The notes under the pieces are model-generated. The model saw only the letters and a program-made list of their open reading frames with translations. It was not told the origin of the DNA and searched no databases. The position numbers were made by a program, and so were the translations under genes. This document shows positions 1 to 8,036 of a stretch of 14,442 nt of DNA, one piece after another. Location of the stretch: assembly GCA_017694765.1 (NCBI GenBank), contig JADIML010000224.1, positions 1-14,442 of the forward strand, in the 5' to 3' direction. The stretch comes from Candidatus Scybalomonas excrementavium. GTDB lineage: Bacteria; Bacillota; Clostridia; Lachnospirales; Lachnospiraceae. Numbering within the stretch: the first letter of the stretch is position 1; each line of letters opens with the position of its first letter.

Positions 1-138
1 TCAAATTCAAAAGCATGTGCCTATGTTGGTATTCAAGCTCCTAATGAAACGATTACTTGGGGTGCCGGGATTCATGACGATATTATAGAGGCTTCTGTCT
101 TAGCATTAATCAGTGCTTTAAATAAAATTGATTTTTAA
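1..138 (+). CDS. leuA: 2-isopropylmalate synthase, C-terminal fragment (cut by window edge)
   Basis: Frame 1 is open from the first base to a TAA at 136-138 and gives the last 45 residues of a protein whose start lies outside the window. The segment contains KACAYVGI, then TWGAGIHDDI, then ASVLALISALN. This resembles the end of the C-terminal leucine-sensing (LeuA dimer) domain of 2-isopropylmalate synthases, which usually reads AYV...WGVGID.DI..AS..AL.SA.NR. The enzyme condenses acetyl-CoA with 2-oxoisovalerate in leucine synthesis. Citramalate synthase shares the domain but usually ends differently (WGTVGVS...EALVDS), so LeuA is preferred. It converges on the sugar operon and ends directly before a hairpin terminator. 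The identification rests on only 45 residues. Confidence 0.72.
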   Translation, partial: SNSKACAYVGIQAPNETITWGAGIHDDIIEASVLALISALNKIDF

Positions 139-185
139 AAAAAGAGCCTATTACAAAGATAAAACTTTGTGATAGGCTCTTTTTT
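139..185. terminator. Bidirectional intrinsic terminator between leuA and msmG
   Basis: Bases 139-158 pair with 165-184 over 20 positions, with one G-T wobble and a 6-base loop (159-164). The core GAGCCTAT / ATAGGCTC is followed by a run of T on the plus strand (180-185). On the minus strand the complement of the A run (137-143) gives an equally good T run. It starts directly after the leuA stop and ends four bases before the msmG stop, so it can serve both convergent units. Confidence 0.93.
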
Positions 186-188
186 ATA

Positions 189-1043
189 CTATTTGACTGC
201 TCCGTTTACTACACCATTTAAAATCTGTTTCTGACAGATAATATAGAAGATTAAAATTGGAAGTAATGCTAATAAATAAGATGCAAATGCTAAATTATAA
301 TTCGTTCCAAATTGTGTTTGGAAATTAAGCTGTGCAAGTGGAAGTGTATTATGTCCAGTTCCTGATAAAATAACAAGAGGTGTCATAACATCATTCCATG
401 TACCAAGTGCTGTTAAAACAGCAACTGTCGCATGCATTGGCTTCATAATAGGAAAAATAATTGTCCAATATGTTTTCCAAGTAGTTGCCCCATCAATATG
501 AGCTGCTTCTTCTAGTGCCAATGGTATATTTTTCAAATAACCTGCATAAAGCAATAAATTCATTGGCATAAAAAATACAACATAGAGTACGATAACACCA
601 AAGCGATTGGCAATCCCAAGTTGTGCCGTTTGTTTTACAAGTGGCATCATTAAAATTGCAAATGGAACAAACATACCACTTACAATATATAAGTAAGCAA
701 ATTTATATTTCTTACTTTTTGCCATGCTTCTTCCAATGGCATACCCTGCCATTGAATGAATGAAAACAGCTAAAATAACAGTAACACCTGTAATTAATAG
801 AGAATTTCCAAGCGAGTTCCAAAAATCTGTCACTTCCATAGCTTCTCTAAAATTATTAAGACTCCATTGTTCTGGAAATGATAATGCTCCTGCAATATTA
901 TTTGTCATCTCAGATGGGCTTTTAAATGCAATGATGACAGCCATATAAAGTGGGAAAAAAACGGTAACACATCCAAGAATTAATAAAATGGTTGTAACCC
1001 AATTTACTTTTTCTCCTGTTTTTCTTTTTGCTAAACTCATCAT
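189..1043 (-). CDS. msmG: Carbohydrate ABC transporter permease, MsmG/MalG-like (CUT1 family)
   Basis: This is an inner-membrane permease of 284 residues, the usual length for MalG-type proteins, with about six hydrophobic segments beginning near residue 17. The cytoplasmic EAA loop that docks on the transporter ATPase is clear: EEAAHIDGATTWKTYW followed by IIFP, around residues 178-198. It should pair with the permease upstream to form the channel for the sugar delivered by the lipoprotein MsmE. The start ATG (1041-1043) overlaps the TGA stop of msmF by four bases, which suggests translational coupling. A GGGAGGAA ribosome binding site lies just upstream inside msmF. A second ATG follows immediately, so the protein may begin one codon later. 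It is the last gene of the operon. Substrate is inferred from neighbours only. Confidence 0.93.
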   Translation of the reverse strand: MMSLAKRKTGEKVNWVTTILLILGCVTVFFPLYMAVIIAFKSPSEMTNNIAGALSFPEQWSLNNFREAMEVTDFWNSLGNSLLITGVTVILAVFIHSMAGYAIGRSMAKSKKYKFAYLYIVSGMFVPFAILMMPLVKQTAQLGIANRFGVIVLYVVFFMPMNLLLYAGYLKNIPLALEEAAHIDGATTWKTYWTIIFPIMKPMHATVAVLTALGTWNDVMTPLVILSGTGHNTLPLAQLNFQTQFGTNYNLAFASYLLALLPILIFYIICQKQILNGVVNGAVK

Positions 1044-1915
1044 AATTGTTCCTCCCTACTTCCTAAGAATCGCATTTGTAATACAGAAATTACTACGATT
1101 ACAACAAAGAATACAAAGGCATTGGCACTTTGGAAACCAAATTGTCCTCCACTCATCCCATTATTATAGATCAAATACGAAATAGATTCTGTACTTTGAG
1201 ATGGACCTCCTTTTGTTAAAGACATAATTTGATCAAATACCATAAGGAAGTTTTTCATACAAAGTACCATATTAATGGTGAAGAATGGCATAATTAATGG
1301 AAATGTAATACTCTTAAATTTATTCCAACCAGTTACTCCATCAATAGCTCCTGCTTCATATACATCTTCTGGAACTGTTTGAAGTCCAGCGATATAAATA
1401 ATCGTATTCATAGCGACGGATTGCCATGCCCCTACAATAACAATTCCAATCCACGCTGTACTGCTTTTGGATAATAAACTATCACTTAAAAATCCAATCC
1501 CCATCATTTGTCCTAACGTTGGAAGAATATAAGTAAAAATAAATCCAAAAATATACCCAATAACTAATCCACCTAATACGTTAGGAATAAAATAAATTCC
1601 TCTTAAAATACTTTTTCCTTTAATTTTACTATTTAATCCAAGTGCTAAAATTAAACTAATCACATTGACTAAAATAGTACAAACGATGGCATACTGAAAG
1701 GTAAAGAGATATGATTTTCCTACACGTGCATCTTGAAATAAATCAACAAAATTTCGTAAACCTACAAAATCATAGCTTCCATATCCTTTAAAATTTGTTA
1801 AGCCATAATAAAATCCTTTGAGCAATGGAAGTGTATTAAAACAAAAGAATAAGATTACTACTGGTGCAGTCATAAGCAACAGTGTTCTTTGTCTTTCTGT
1901 CATCTTCTTTTTCAT
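1040..1915 (-). CDS. msmF: Carbohydrate ABC transporter permease, MsmF/MalF-like (CUT1 family)
   Basis: This 291-residue inner-membrane protein has a short basic N-terminus (MKKKMTERQR), then about six membrane segments. Its EAA loop reads YEAGAIDGVTGWNKFK followed by ITFPLIMP, around residues 185-208, typical of CUT1 sugar permeases. It lacks the large periplasmic insertion of E. coli MalF, as expected for Gram-positive versions. It begins two bases after the TAG stop of msmE, and its ribosome binding site (GGGGAGGAA) lies within the end of msmE. It ends in a four-base overlap with msmG, so msmE, msmF and msmG are tightly coupled. It is inferred to form a heterodimer with MsmG and import raffinose-type sugars. 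Confidence 0.93.
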   Translation of the reverse strand: MKKKMTERQRTLLLMTAPVVILFFCFNTLPLLKGFYYGLTNFKGYGSYDFVGLRNFVDLFQDARVGKSYLFTFQYAIVCTILVNVISLILALGLNSKIKGKSILRGIYFIPNVLGGLVIGYIFGFIFTYILPTLGQMMGIGFLSDSLLSKSSTAWIGIVIVGAWQSVAMNTIIYIAGLQTVPEDVYEAGAIDGVTGWNKFKSITFPLIMPFFTINMVLCMKNFLMVFDQIMSLTKGGPSQSTESISYLIYNNGMSGGQFGFQSANAFVFFVVIVVISVLQMRFLGSREEQL

Positions 1916-1917
1916 AA

Positions 1918-3228
1918 CTATTCCTCCCCTTCCAAAGATTCAGGATGCTCTGCTTGATAATCCTGAACTTTACGAATTAAGTCACGATTATAGCGTTTCC
2001 AATCTGTATCAAAGCGTGACAAAAATTTTTCTGTCGCATTTTTACTATCATCTAATAAATACGTTTGAATCATCGCATCTACAGCCATTTCACTTGGATA
2101 ATGATGATCTTGATAATCTGCCATTCTATCTTGTTCAATATAAGGCTTCATACCATCTAAGTTTTCAGATAATATAAAGTCTCCTTCTTTACAAGGAACT
2201 GAATTTTGAGCATCCATATATGCCTGTACGTTCTCATCTTCTAATAAGAAATCTAATACTTCATATGCTTCTTCTTTGTTTTCACAAGTTTCCATAACAG
2301 AAAATTGCAGGTCATTTCCTGAGTTTAATATATTCTGACTTTCATCTTCATTGGCTGGGAATACAAAAGAGTCAATGTCCATGTCTGGATTTACTGACTT
2401 GATCTGTGGAATTGCATAACTACCAATGACATACATAGCACTTTCTCCGTTTGCAAATGCTGTACAAGCATCGTTATAGCTGTAAGCAGCAGGATTTTTC
2501 TGTGCATATTGTAATAACTCTTTTGTCATTGTTGCTACTCTTTCATATACTTCCGAAAACTTTGCTTCTCCTTTATTTACTTGAGAAGCAATATCAGATG
2601 GAGCTAAACTACAAGCAATGGCATTCCAAGGTGCTAAACAAGTCCATGTATCTTTAAATCCAAAATAAAGTGGTAGCATTCCCTCTGCTTGAATTTCTTC
2701 ACATAACTGTATGAATTCTGTATAAGTAGTAGGAATTTCCCAACCATGTTCTTTGAATAATTCACGATTATATAAAACACCAGCTGCATTTGCTGCATAA
2801 GGTAGGGCATATATACCATCCTTTGGTACAAATTCAAGTTCCTTATCCGTATCTAAATAAGATTGACGAATATTTTTTAATCCTTCATAATCTTCAATAT
2901 TCATAAATAAATCAGAATCTAAGAAATTGGAATAATTCACATCCCCTCCAATTCCAATAATATCTGGATAATCTTCGCGGATAAATCTTGTTTTTAAAAT
3001 TGTCATTGCATCATTTGGAGAACTAATCGTCAAATGAATATTGTCATGGGTTTCATTAAACTTTTTTTCTAATTCTTCAAAATACTTTGCTGCCTCTGGC
3101 TTATACTGTACAATTTCAATCTCTACTTTTCCATCTGCTACTTTATTATCCTGTCCACATCCATTAAAAAGCATTCCCATTGTTCCTGCAAGTAGCAAAC
3201 ATATGATTGGTTTTATTCTTGTTCTCAT
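1918..3228 (-). CDS. msmE: Extracellular sugar-binding lipoprotein (family 1 solute-binding protein), MsmE-like
   Basis: This is the substrate-capture subunit of the ABC importer, anchored outside the cell by lipid. With the start at 3228 the protein has 436 residues and opens MRTRIKPIICLLLAG, a short signal peptide. Cys24 in LFNGC is the likely lipidated residue, although the box is a little degenerate. The mature protein has family 1 binding-protein features: KYFEELEKKFNE near the start, a YALPYAANAAGVLYN stretch and FANGESAMYVIG. A frame-open start 14 codons earlier (3270) is rejected because an AAAAGGAGGAGG ribosome binding site sits six bases before 3228. It lies 85 bases after gtfA, behind two small hairpins. 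Next to alpha-galactosidase and sucrose phosphorylase, raffinose-family sugars are the likely ligand. Ligand specificity cannot be read from the sequence. Confidence 0.92.
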   Translation of the reverse strand: MRTRIKPIICLLLAGTMGMLFNGCGQDNKVADGKVEIEIVQYKPEAAKYFEELEKKFNETHDNIHLTISSPNDAMTILKTRFIREDYPDIIGIGGDVNYSNFLDSDLFMNIEDYEGLKNIRQSYLDTDKELEFVPKDGIYALPYAANAAGVLYNRELFKEHGWEIPTTYTEFIQLCEEIQAEGMLPLYFGFKDTWTCLAPWNAIACSLAPSDIASQVNKGEAKFSEVYERVATMTKELLQYAQKNPAAYSYNDACTAFANGESAMYVIGSYAIPQIKSVNPDMDIDSFVFPANEDESQNILNSGNDLQFSVMETCENKEEAYEVLDFLLEDENVQAYMDAQNSVPCKEGDFILSENLDGMKPYIEQDRMADYQDHHYPSEMAVDAMIQTYLLDDSKNATEKFLSRFDTDWKRYNRDLIRKVQDYQAEHPESLEGEE

Positions 3229-3234
3229 CGGAAA

Positions 3235-3246
3235 CCTCCTCCTTTT
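3235..3246 (-). promoter_or_regulatory. Start-deciding ribosome binding site of msmE
   Basis: The minus strand reads AAAAGGAGGAGG from 3246 to 3235, six bases before the ATG at 3228-3226. It is the most complete Shine-Dalgarno sequence in the window. It places the start at the signal peptide rather than at the upstream ATG at 3270, and suits the high expression usual for binding proteins. Confidence 0.85.
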
Positions 3247-3268
3247 CTCAGTATCCATTTCCTTTGTC

Positions 3269-3309
3269 ATATAAACATTTTTATATTTGATAGATTTCGT
3301 AGCTCTATC
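3269..3309 (-). promoter_or_regulatory. Two small hairpins in the gtfA-msmE spacer
   Basis: Just after the gtfA stop, 3304-3309 pairs with 3289-3294 (GATAGA / TCTATC, loop of nine). Next, 3280-3286 pairs with 3269-3275 (ATATAAA / TTTATAT, loop of four). Neither has a GC-rich stem with a T run, so they do not look like terminators. They could be processing or stabilising structures that set the level of msmEFG mRNA apart from aga-gtfA; this is inference. Confidence 0.35.
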
Positions 3310-3313
3310 TTTC

Positions 3314-4720
3314 TTATTCTTCTACGGATATTTTAAACTCATATGTTTTTAAGTTTGCTTCTAAAATGGCTTTTACTTTACCATTATTTCTTTCAATTCT
3401 TAACTGATCACCTTCACTTTCACAAATACATTCTCCATCAAATGCTTCGCAACTATTTCTAAACTTCATAAGATCTCTTAATTTCTCTACAACTGGACGT
3501 TTGAAGTTTTCATCTACTTCTTCTGCTGAATAATAATGCCGGTTAATATTACGCCCTTCTTTTGTCTGTTCTAATAATTCTAGATCATTTTCACCAGCTA
3601 ACATTCCAACATAATATACTTGTGGAATACCCGGTGCAAAAAATTGAATGGCTCTTGCCAATAAATACGCATCGTCATTATTTCCTAATGCTGAATAGTA
3701 GCTACAATTAATTTGATAAATATCTAAATTATTATATTCTTCACTGCTATATTTTTTCTTAACATTTGCACCTTTTGCATATAATAATTCTTTTGTTTCT
3801 TCAATTTCTTCTGGAGTTAAAAGGTCAACTACATCTACAACACCAATTCCATCATGAGTATCCAATGTTGTCATCTGTTTTCTTGGACAAATGCTAAACC
3901 AATGTTTTAAACGATCTCCTCGGTGTGTATAAAGAGCATGTAGTACGAGCATTGGAAGTGCAAAATCATATACCCAAAAGCCTTTTTCGGCAATCTTTAA
4001 CTGAATAGAATAATGTTCATGGATTTCTGGTAAAAGATCTACGTTATATTCCTTTGCAATTTCTTCAATTTGGTATAATAAATCCCACATATCTGGTTCT
4101 ACGAAAAAGCAACTTGTATCTGCTTTTTTAATCGCATAAGCAAACGCATCTAACCGAATTACTTTGGCACCATGCTCACACATAAAGCGAATTGTTTTTT
4201 CTATAAATTCCTTCGTAATTGGCTTTGTAACATCAAGATCAATCTGTTCTTCTCCAAATGTACACCAAATTTTTTCTGTTGTTCCATCATCAAAAGTAAG
4301 CTCTACATATGGTGCTTTTGGCTTTCTTTTATAAATCTTATCCACTTGCTCTTTTGTTGGCTCACCATTTTCCCAGAAATCTTTATAGCGAATAAATAAA
4401 TCTTTATACGCTGACTCTTCCTTTTTTTCTTTAAAGTCTAAGTAATAAGGAGAATGTGCTGAAATATGATTTACCATAAAATCATACATGAGATCATATT
4501 TCTTCCCAATTCGTTTTAAATCTTCAAAATCTCCAAATTTTTCATCAACTTTATCATATTGCATTGGTGCAAATCCACGATCGGCAGAAGATGGGAAAAA
4601 AGGTAAAATATGTACACTTCCAATAGCACCTTTATAATGTTTTTCTAAAATCTGCTCCATTTCCTTAAAATTATGTCCAAGGCTATCACCGTAGGTAATT
4701 AACATAATTTCATTTTTCAT
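3314..4720 (-). CDS. gtfA: Sucrose phosphorylase (GH13 subfamily 18)
   Basis: The 468-residue cytoplasmic enzyme would cleave sucrose with phosphate to alpha-glucose 1-phosphate and fructose. The catalytic set is visible: nucleophile D191 in RLDAFAYA, acid/base E232 in LLPEIHEH, and H289-D290 in TLDTHDGIG. These lie at almost the same positions as in Bifidobacterium sucrose phosphorylase (D192, E232, D290). Family motifs include HILPFFPSSADRGFAP near residue 37, DFMVNHIS near 80, the acceptor-loop sequence NLDIYQIN at 331-338, and GRNINRHYYS near 389. The acceptor loop resembles true sucrose phosphorylases more than sucrose-6-phosphate phosphorylases, but glucosylglycerol- or glucosylglycerate-type activity cannot be fully excluded. 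There is no signal peptide. It starts 30 bases after aga with an AAAGGAGTT ribosome binding site. Its position between aga and the transporter fits use of sucrose released from raffinose. Confidence 0.9.
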   Translation of the reverse strand: MKNEIMLITYGDSLGHNFKEMEQILEKHYKGAIGSVHILPFFPSSADRGFAPMQYDKVDEKFGDFEDLKRIGKKYDLMYDFMVNHISAHSPYYLDFKEKKEESAYKDLFIRYKDFWENGEPTKEQVDKIYKRKPKAPYVELTFDDGTTEKIWCTFGEEQIDLDVTKPITKEFIEKTIRFMCEHGAKVIRLDAFAYAIKKADTSCFFVEPDMWDLLYQIEEIAKEYNVDLLPEIHEHYSIQLKIAEKGFWVYDFALPMLVLHALYTHRGDRLKHWFSICPRKQMTTLDTHDGIGVVDVVDLLTPEEIEETKELLYAKGANVKKKYSSEEYNNLDIYQINCSYYSALGNNDDAYLLARAIQFFAPGIPQVYYVGMLAGENDLELLEQTKEGRNINRHYYSAEEVDENFKRPVVEKLRDLMKFRNSCEAFDGECICESEGDQLRIERNNGKVKAILEANLKTYEFKISVEE

Positions 4721-4750
4721 CGTTGATAACTCCTTTCTTCTTCTCTCTTC

Positions 4751-6922
4751 TTATGAAAGTGCGATAAAATGATATTGCCATGCCTGATACTCCTTTGGAA
4801 TAACTGGTATTGGTAATCCAACATTTACAAGCATACTTCCATCATAAACTTCTCCTGTTTCTTCGAGCTGATACTGTTTGTTTTCATCAAGTCCCTTGCA
4901 TTTCACATAATGAACTGGTGCATTTCCATGAGTTGTTAAAGATACTACATTCACTAATGCCTCTTTCTTATCTTCTGATACAAAGTTCCATGCAGCCATT
5001 TCTGTATGAATATTTGGATTGTGTAAACGATAGTACTCCCCATTATGAATAAGATTCCAATATTTTTTATAACTTTCTATTTGTGTTTTAACAGCTTCTT
5101 TTTCTTCTTCTGAAATTAAATTTAAGTCTAATTCATATCCAAAGCTTCCTGCCATTGCAACAACACTTCTTGTATGAATACTTGTTTTTCGTCCTGTTTG
5201 ATGGTTTGGTACAGCAGATACATGAGAACCTACTGCTGAAATTGGGTAACCAAATGATGTACCATGTTGAATCGTAATTCTTTCAATCGCATCTGTATTA
5301 TCACTGCACCAAATCTGTGGTGTATAATATAACATTCCGGCATCAAATCTACCGCCTCCACCACTACATCCTTCTATTAAAATGTTTGGATAACGATTTA
5401 ACATTCTTTCTAAGAAATCATATACACCAAGTACATATTGATGCATAATCTTTCCATAATTTTGATACCCTTCTAATGCGGAATACACATCACAAATGCT
5501 ACGATTCATATCCATTTTGATATATTCAATTTGTGCTGAATCAATGACCGTTGCAATTTGATTAAAAATATGGTCTACTACTTCTTTTCTAGAGAAATCT
5601 AGTACAAGCTGATTTCTTGAACGAATTGGCTTTCTACTAGGGATTGTAAATGCCCAATCTGGATGCTCTTTATACAAATCGCTATCTTCATTGACCATTT
5701 CTGGTTCAATCCAAAGTCCAAATTTCATACCCATTTCATGAACTTTATTAGAAACTTCTGCTAATGTTCCATTCATTTTCTTTTCATTGACATACCAATC
5801 ACCAAGTCCACTATTATCATCATCACGTTTTCCAAACCAGCCATCATCTAATACAAGCATTTCAACTCCTAGCTCAGATGCTTGACGAGCGATATTTACA
5901 ATTTTTTCTCCATTGAAATCAAAATAAGTTGCTTCCCAGTTATTGATTAAAATAGGACGTCTCGTTTCTTTATATGCCCCACGACAAACATGATATCGAA
6001 TTAACTTGTGATAAATTTGAGATAACTGTGTAAGACCCTCTTTGGAATATGCCATCGCCACTTCAGGAGCATAAAATTCTTCTCCTGGATTCAACTCATA
6101 ATCAAACATTTCATCTAAAAGTCCCATCTGTATTCTTGTCTGATTATATTGATCTTTTTCTACTTCAAATCGGAAGTTTCCGCTATATAAAAATGACATC
6201 CCATAGCATGAACCAAACTCTTCTGTTGTATCTTTCTCTGCTAGTATAAAAAATGGATTGTGTTGATGACTTGAAGTCCCCCTTTTACTTCCGAAACTTT
6301 GGTTGCCATGAATAACTGGTACACGTTCCATCATACGTTCCATATTGTGTCTTCCATGGAAATGTAACAGATCAAATTCTCCTGTCAAAAAGTCAAGTGT
6401 GCTACTATATACTTTACTTATATATCTTTTTGTATCCCCTACATTACGAACAACCACACTTCTTGTAATCACATCTAATTTTGGTAAAACACCATACTTT
6501 AAAATGACTTCTATTTTTGCTTCTTCATCTTCTAACATAACCTCAACTGTATAAGCCTCTTCCTCTTTCGCATATACAGCTGGAAGACCTACGATATCAT
6601 ATTTTCCTTCTGTTTTATGATGTTCTTTATACTTTAAATGAACTCCAAAAACTCCCTGTTCATCTCTCATATTAAATGCTACACTGCGATAATCTCCCAT
6701 TCCATAACAAGGATATTCCTGTGGTAAAGCATCCATAGAGATAGTTCGATCACTACCTGCTTCATAAGGATTGCCACTAAATCCTCTATCATAATAGGTA
6801 AGCAAACAACTCATATCCCCTTTTATCTTTGCTCCATAATATAAATGAAGTAAATGTCCAAGTTCTGAAACCCCCATTTGATAGGTTGTGTTTTCGGTCT
6901 GTAATGTAATAAGTTCCATCAT
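4751..6922 (-). CDS. aga: Alpha-galactosidase (GH36)
   Basis: The 723-residue enzyme removes terminal alpha-1,6-galactose from raffinose, melibiose and related sugars. It has an N-terminal beta-sandwich (about 1-320), a TIM barrel (about 325-620) and a short C-terminal beta domain, the normal GH36 bacterial layout and length. Key motifs are LVLDDGWFGKRDDD at 357-370, KFGLWIEPEMVN at 400-411, nucleophile D471 in YIKMDMNRS, the GCSGGGGRFD loop at 518-527, and acid/base D541 in CSDNTDAIER. The 70-residue gap between the two catalytic aspartates matches characterised members. No signal peptide is present, so the substrate must be imported first. It is the first gene of the operon. ATGATG gives two adjacent starts behind AAAGGAA, and I keep the outer one. 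A TATAAT-like -10 lies upstream at 6976-6981. Confidence 0.95.
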   Translation of the reverse strand: MMELITLQTENTTYQMGVSELGHLLHLYYGAKIKGDMSCLLTYYDRGFSGNPYEAGSDRTISMDALPQEYPCYGMGDYRSVAFNMRDEQGVFGVHLKYKEHHKTEGKYDIVGLPAVYAKEEEAYTVEVMLEDEEAKIEVILKYGVLPKLDVITRSVVVRNVGDTKRYISKVYSSTLDFLTGEFDLLHFHGRHNMERMMERVPVIHGNQSFGSKRGTSSHQHNPFFILAEKDTTEEFGSCYGMSFLYSGNFRFEVEKDQYNQTRIQMGLLDEMFDYELNPGEEFYAPEVAMAYSKEGLTQLSQIYHKLIRYHVCRGAYKETRRPILINNWEATYFDFNGEKIVNIARQASELGVEMLVLDDGWFGKRDDDNSGLGDWYVNEKKMNGTLAEVSNKVHEMGMKFGLWIEPEMVNEDSDLYKEHPDWAFTIPSRKPIRSRNQLVLDFSRKEVVDHIFNQIATVIDSAQIEYIKMDMNRSICDVYSALEGYQNYGKIMHQYVLGVYDFLERMLNRYPNILIEGCSGGGGRFDAGMLYYTPQIWCSDNTDAIERITIQHGTSFGYPISAVGSHVSAVPNHQTGRKTSIHTRSVVAMAGSFGYELDLNLISEEEKEAVKTQIESYKKYWNLIHNGEYYRLHNPNIHTEMAAWNFVSEDKKEALVNVVSLTTHGNAPVHYVKCKGLDENKQYQLEETGEVYDGSMLVNVGLPIPVIPKEYQAWQYHFIALS

Positions 6923-6975
6923 AATCAGTTCCTTTCTTTCCTTCTTCCTATATCGGTTGGTTATTTCTATGTCTA

Positions 6976-7004
6976 ATTATAATATGTTACAATATGAGTT
7001 TTAA
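6976..7004 (-). promoter_or_regulatory. Probable promoter of the aga-gtfA-msmEFG operon
   Basis: On the minus strand a perfect TATAAT lies at 6981-6976. The position 17 bases upstream (7004-6999) reads TTAAAA, a poor -35. The start of transcription would fall near 6969, giving a leader of about 45 bases before aga. A good -10 with a weak -35 suits dependence on an activator such as the divergent AraC-type protein. This is read from consensus only. Confidence 0.5.
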
Positions 7005-7038
7005 ATGTAGATCTTTATCTTCTTTTATACCATATTGT
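6981..7038. repeat. AATATG boxes: possible MsmR operator half-sites
   Basis: AATATG occurs at 6981-6986 and again at 6991-6996, a direct repeat with a 10-base period (one helical turn). The second copy, extended to ACAATATG (6989-6996), has a perfect inverted partner CATATTGT at 7031-7038. The boxes lie between the two divergent start codons and adjoin the aga -10. AraC-family proteins often bind pairs of direct or inverted half-sites, so regulator binding is plausible, but short AT-rich matches can arise by chance. Confidence 0.35.
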
Positions 7039-7056
7039 GCTTTTTTATATTTTTAA

Positions 7057-7086
7057 TTGCTATTAGATTACATTTTGGTATATACT
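7057..7086 (+). promoter_or_regulatory. Probable promoter of the msmR-like regulator
   Basis: TTGCTA (7057-7062) and TATACT (7081-7086) are separated by 18 bases. A TGG directly before TATATA (7076-7084) also offers an extended -10. The regulator's ribosome binding site and ATG follow within about 45 bases. It is back to back with the aga promoter, allowing shared control of the two units. Confidence 0.5.
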
Positions 7087-7126
7087 GAATGATAAGTAGT
7101 AAAAATTTCGAAAGGAGCATCCTATT

Positions 7127-7975
7127 ATGACCAAGAATACCTCTTTCTCTCTCTTCCCTAATCAATATTTTATCGATCTTTGTCTCTATCAATATGGATA
7201 TGAACAGTGTAAACCTCTTGCATCTTTTGGTCCTTATGTCCGGAATCACTATTTATTCCATTATGTCATTTCTGGTAGTGGAACTTTAGTTGCAACGGAT
7301 TCTCAAGGTATTGATCGTACTTATCGGATTCGAAGTGGACAAGGCTTTATGATCTTTCCAAACCAAAATACTTCTTATTATGCAGATTCTGAACATCCAT
7401 GGGAATACACTTGGATTGAATTTGATGGAGCACGAGTAGAAGAAATTTTAATGAATTGTAACATTACTATCAAAAATCCTATTTATTACCCTACTGATAA
7501 AATTCTTGCTAATAAGCTAAAGGAAAGTCTTCTAAGCCTCAATGATGAATCAGAACGCTCACATTTTGGATTAATTGGAGAATTATATACATGTATGGAT
7601 TATCTTTTACGTTCTTCGAAAAATAGACGAACCATTTTAGGGGAGCGTGTCACCGATACATATATTAAAGAAGCCATTAATTTTATCATTAATAACTTCC
7701 ATAATGACATTACGGTACAAGATATTGCTGACTTTTGTAATGTTAGTCGTGGATATTTAAGTAAAATTTTAAAAAAACATACAGGTCAAAGCCCACAACA
7801 ACTTTTAATGGATTATCGCATGTCAAAAGCAGCACAACTTCTTCAATTAACCGATTTATCTGTTGGTGATATTGGAAAAGCCGTTGGATATGAAAACCAG
7901 CTACATTTTTCTCGTGCCTTTAAAACGATTTATAAAATCTCTCCTCTTCAATGGAGAAAAAATATAAAAAAATAA
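7127..7975 (+). CDS. msmR: AraC-family transcriptional regulator of the sugar operon, MsmR/RafR-like
   Basis: The 282-residue protein has a cupin-like sugar-sensing N-terminal domain (about 20-150) with FGPYVRNHYLFHYVISGSG and the FPNQNTSYYADSEHPWEYTWIEF stretch (shown here only in part as a landmark: PWEYTWIEF). Its C-terminal AraC domain (about 182-282) carries two helix-turn-helix units. The first contains ITVQDIADFCNVSRGYLSKI, the second LSVGDIGKAVGYENQLHFSR, ending in the usual FK...SPLQWR. The start is supported by AAAGGAG at 7111-7117. It is divergent from aga, as activators of msm/raf operons commonly are, and would be expected to switch the operon on in response to an alpha-galactoside or a breakdown product. 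The inducer is not determined. Confidence 0.92.
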   Translation: MTKNTSFSLFPNQYFIDLCLYQYGYEQCKPLASFGPYVRNHYLFHYVISGSGTLVATDSQGIDRTYRIRSGQGFMIFPNQNTSYYADSEHPWEYTWIEFDGARVEEILMNCNITIKNPIYYPTDKILANKLKESLLSLNDESERSHFGLIGELYTCMDYLLRSSKNRRTILGERVTDTYIKEAINFIINNFHNDITVQDIADFCNVSRGYLSKILKKHTGQSPQQLLMDYRMSKAAQLLQLTDLSVGDIGKAVGYENQLHFSRAFKTIYKISPLQWRKNIKK

Positions 7976-7999
7976 ACAAATTTACGGCTATTATGCTAA

Positions 8000-8036
8000 G
8001 AGGCTATCACACAAAAGAAAAAGATAGCCTCATTTT
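8000..8036 (+). terminator. Probable terminator of msmR
   Basis: GAGGCTATC (8000-8008) pairs perfectly with GATAGCCTC (8023-8031) around an A-rich 14-base loop. Only a short run of T (8033-8036) follows, so termination may be partial, although the T-rich sequence beyond it may help. It stands 25 bases after the regulator's stop codon. Confidence 0.7.

Noticed and set aside
3229..3270. Fourteen-codon N-terminal extension of msmE starting at 3270
   Set aside because: The strong ribosome binding site lies inside this extension, and the extension would place a charged stretch in front of the lipoprotein signal peptide.
7025..7249. Minus-strand reading frame of 74 codons overlapping the start of msmR
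   Set aside because: It has no recognisable domain, covers the promoter region and the regulator's coding sequence, and shows no good ribosome binding site. It is an antisense shadow.
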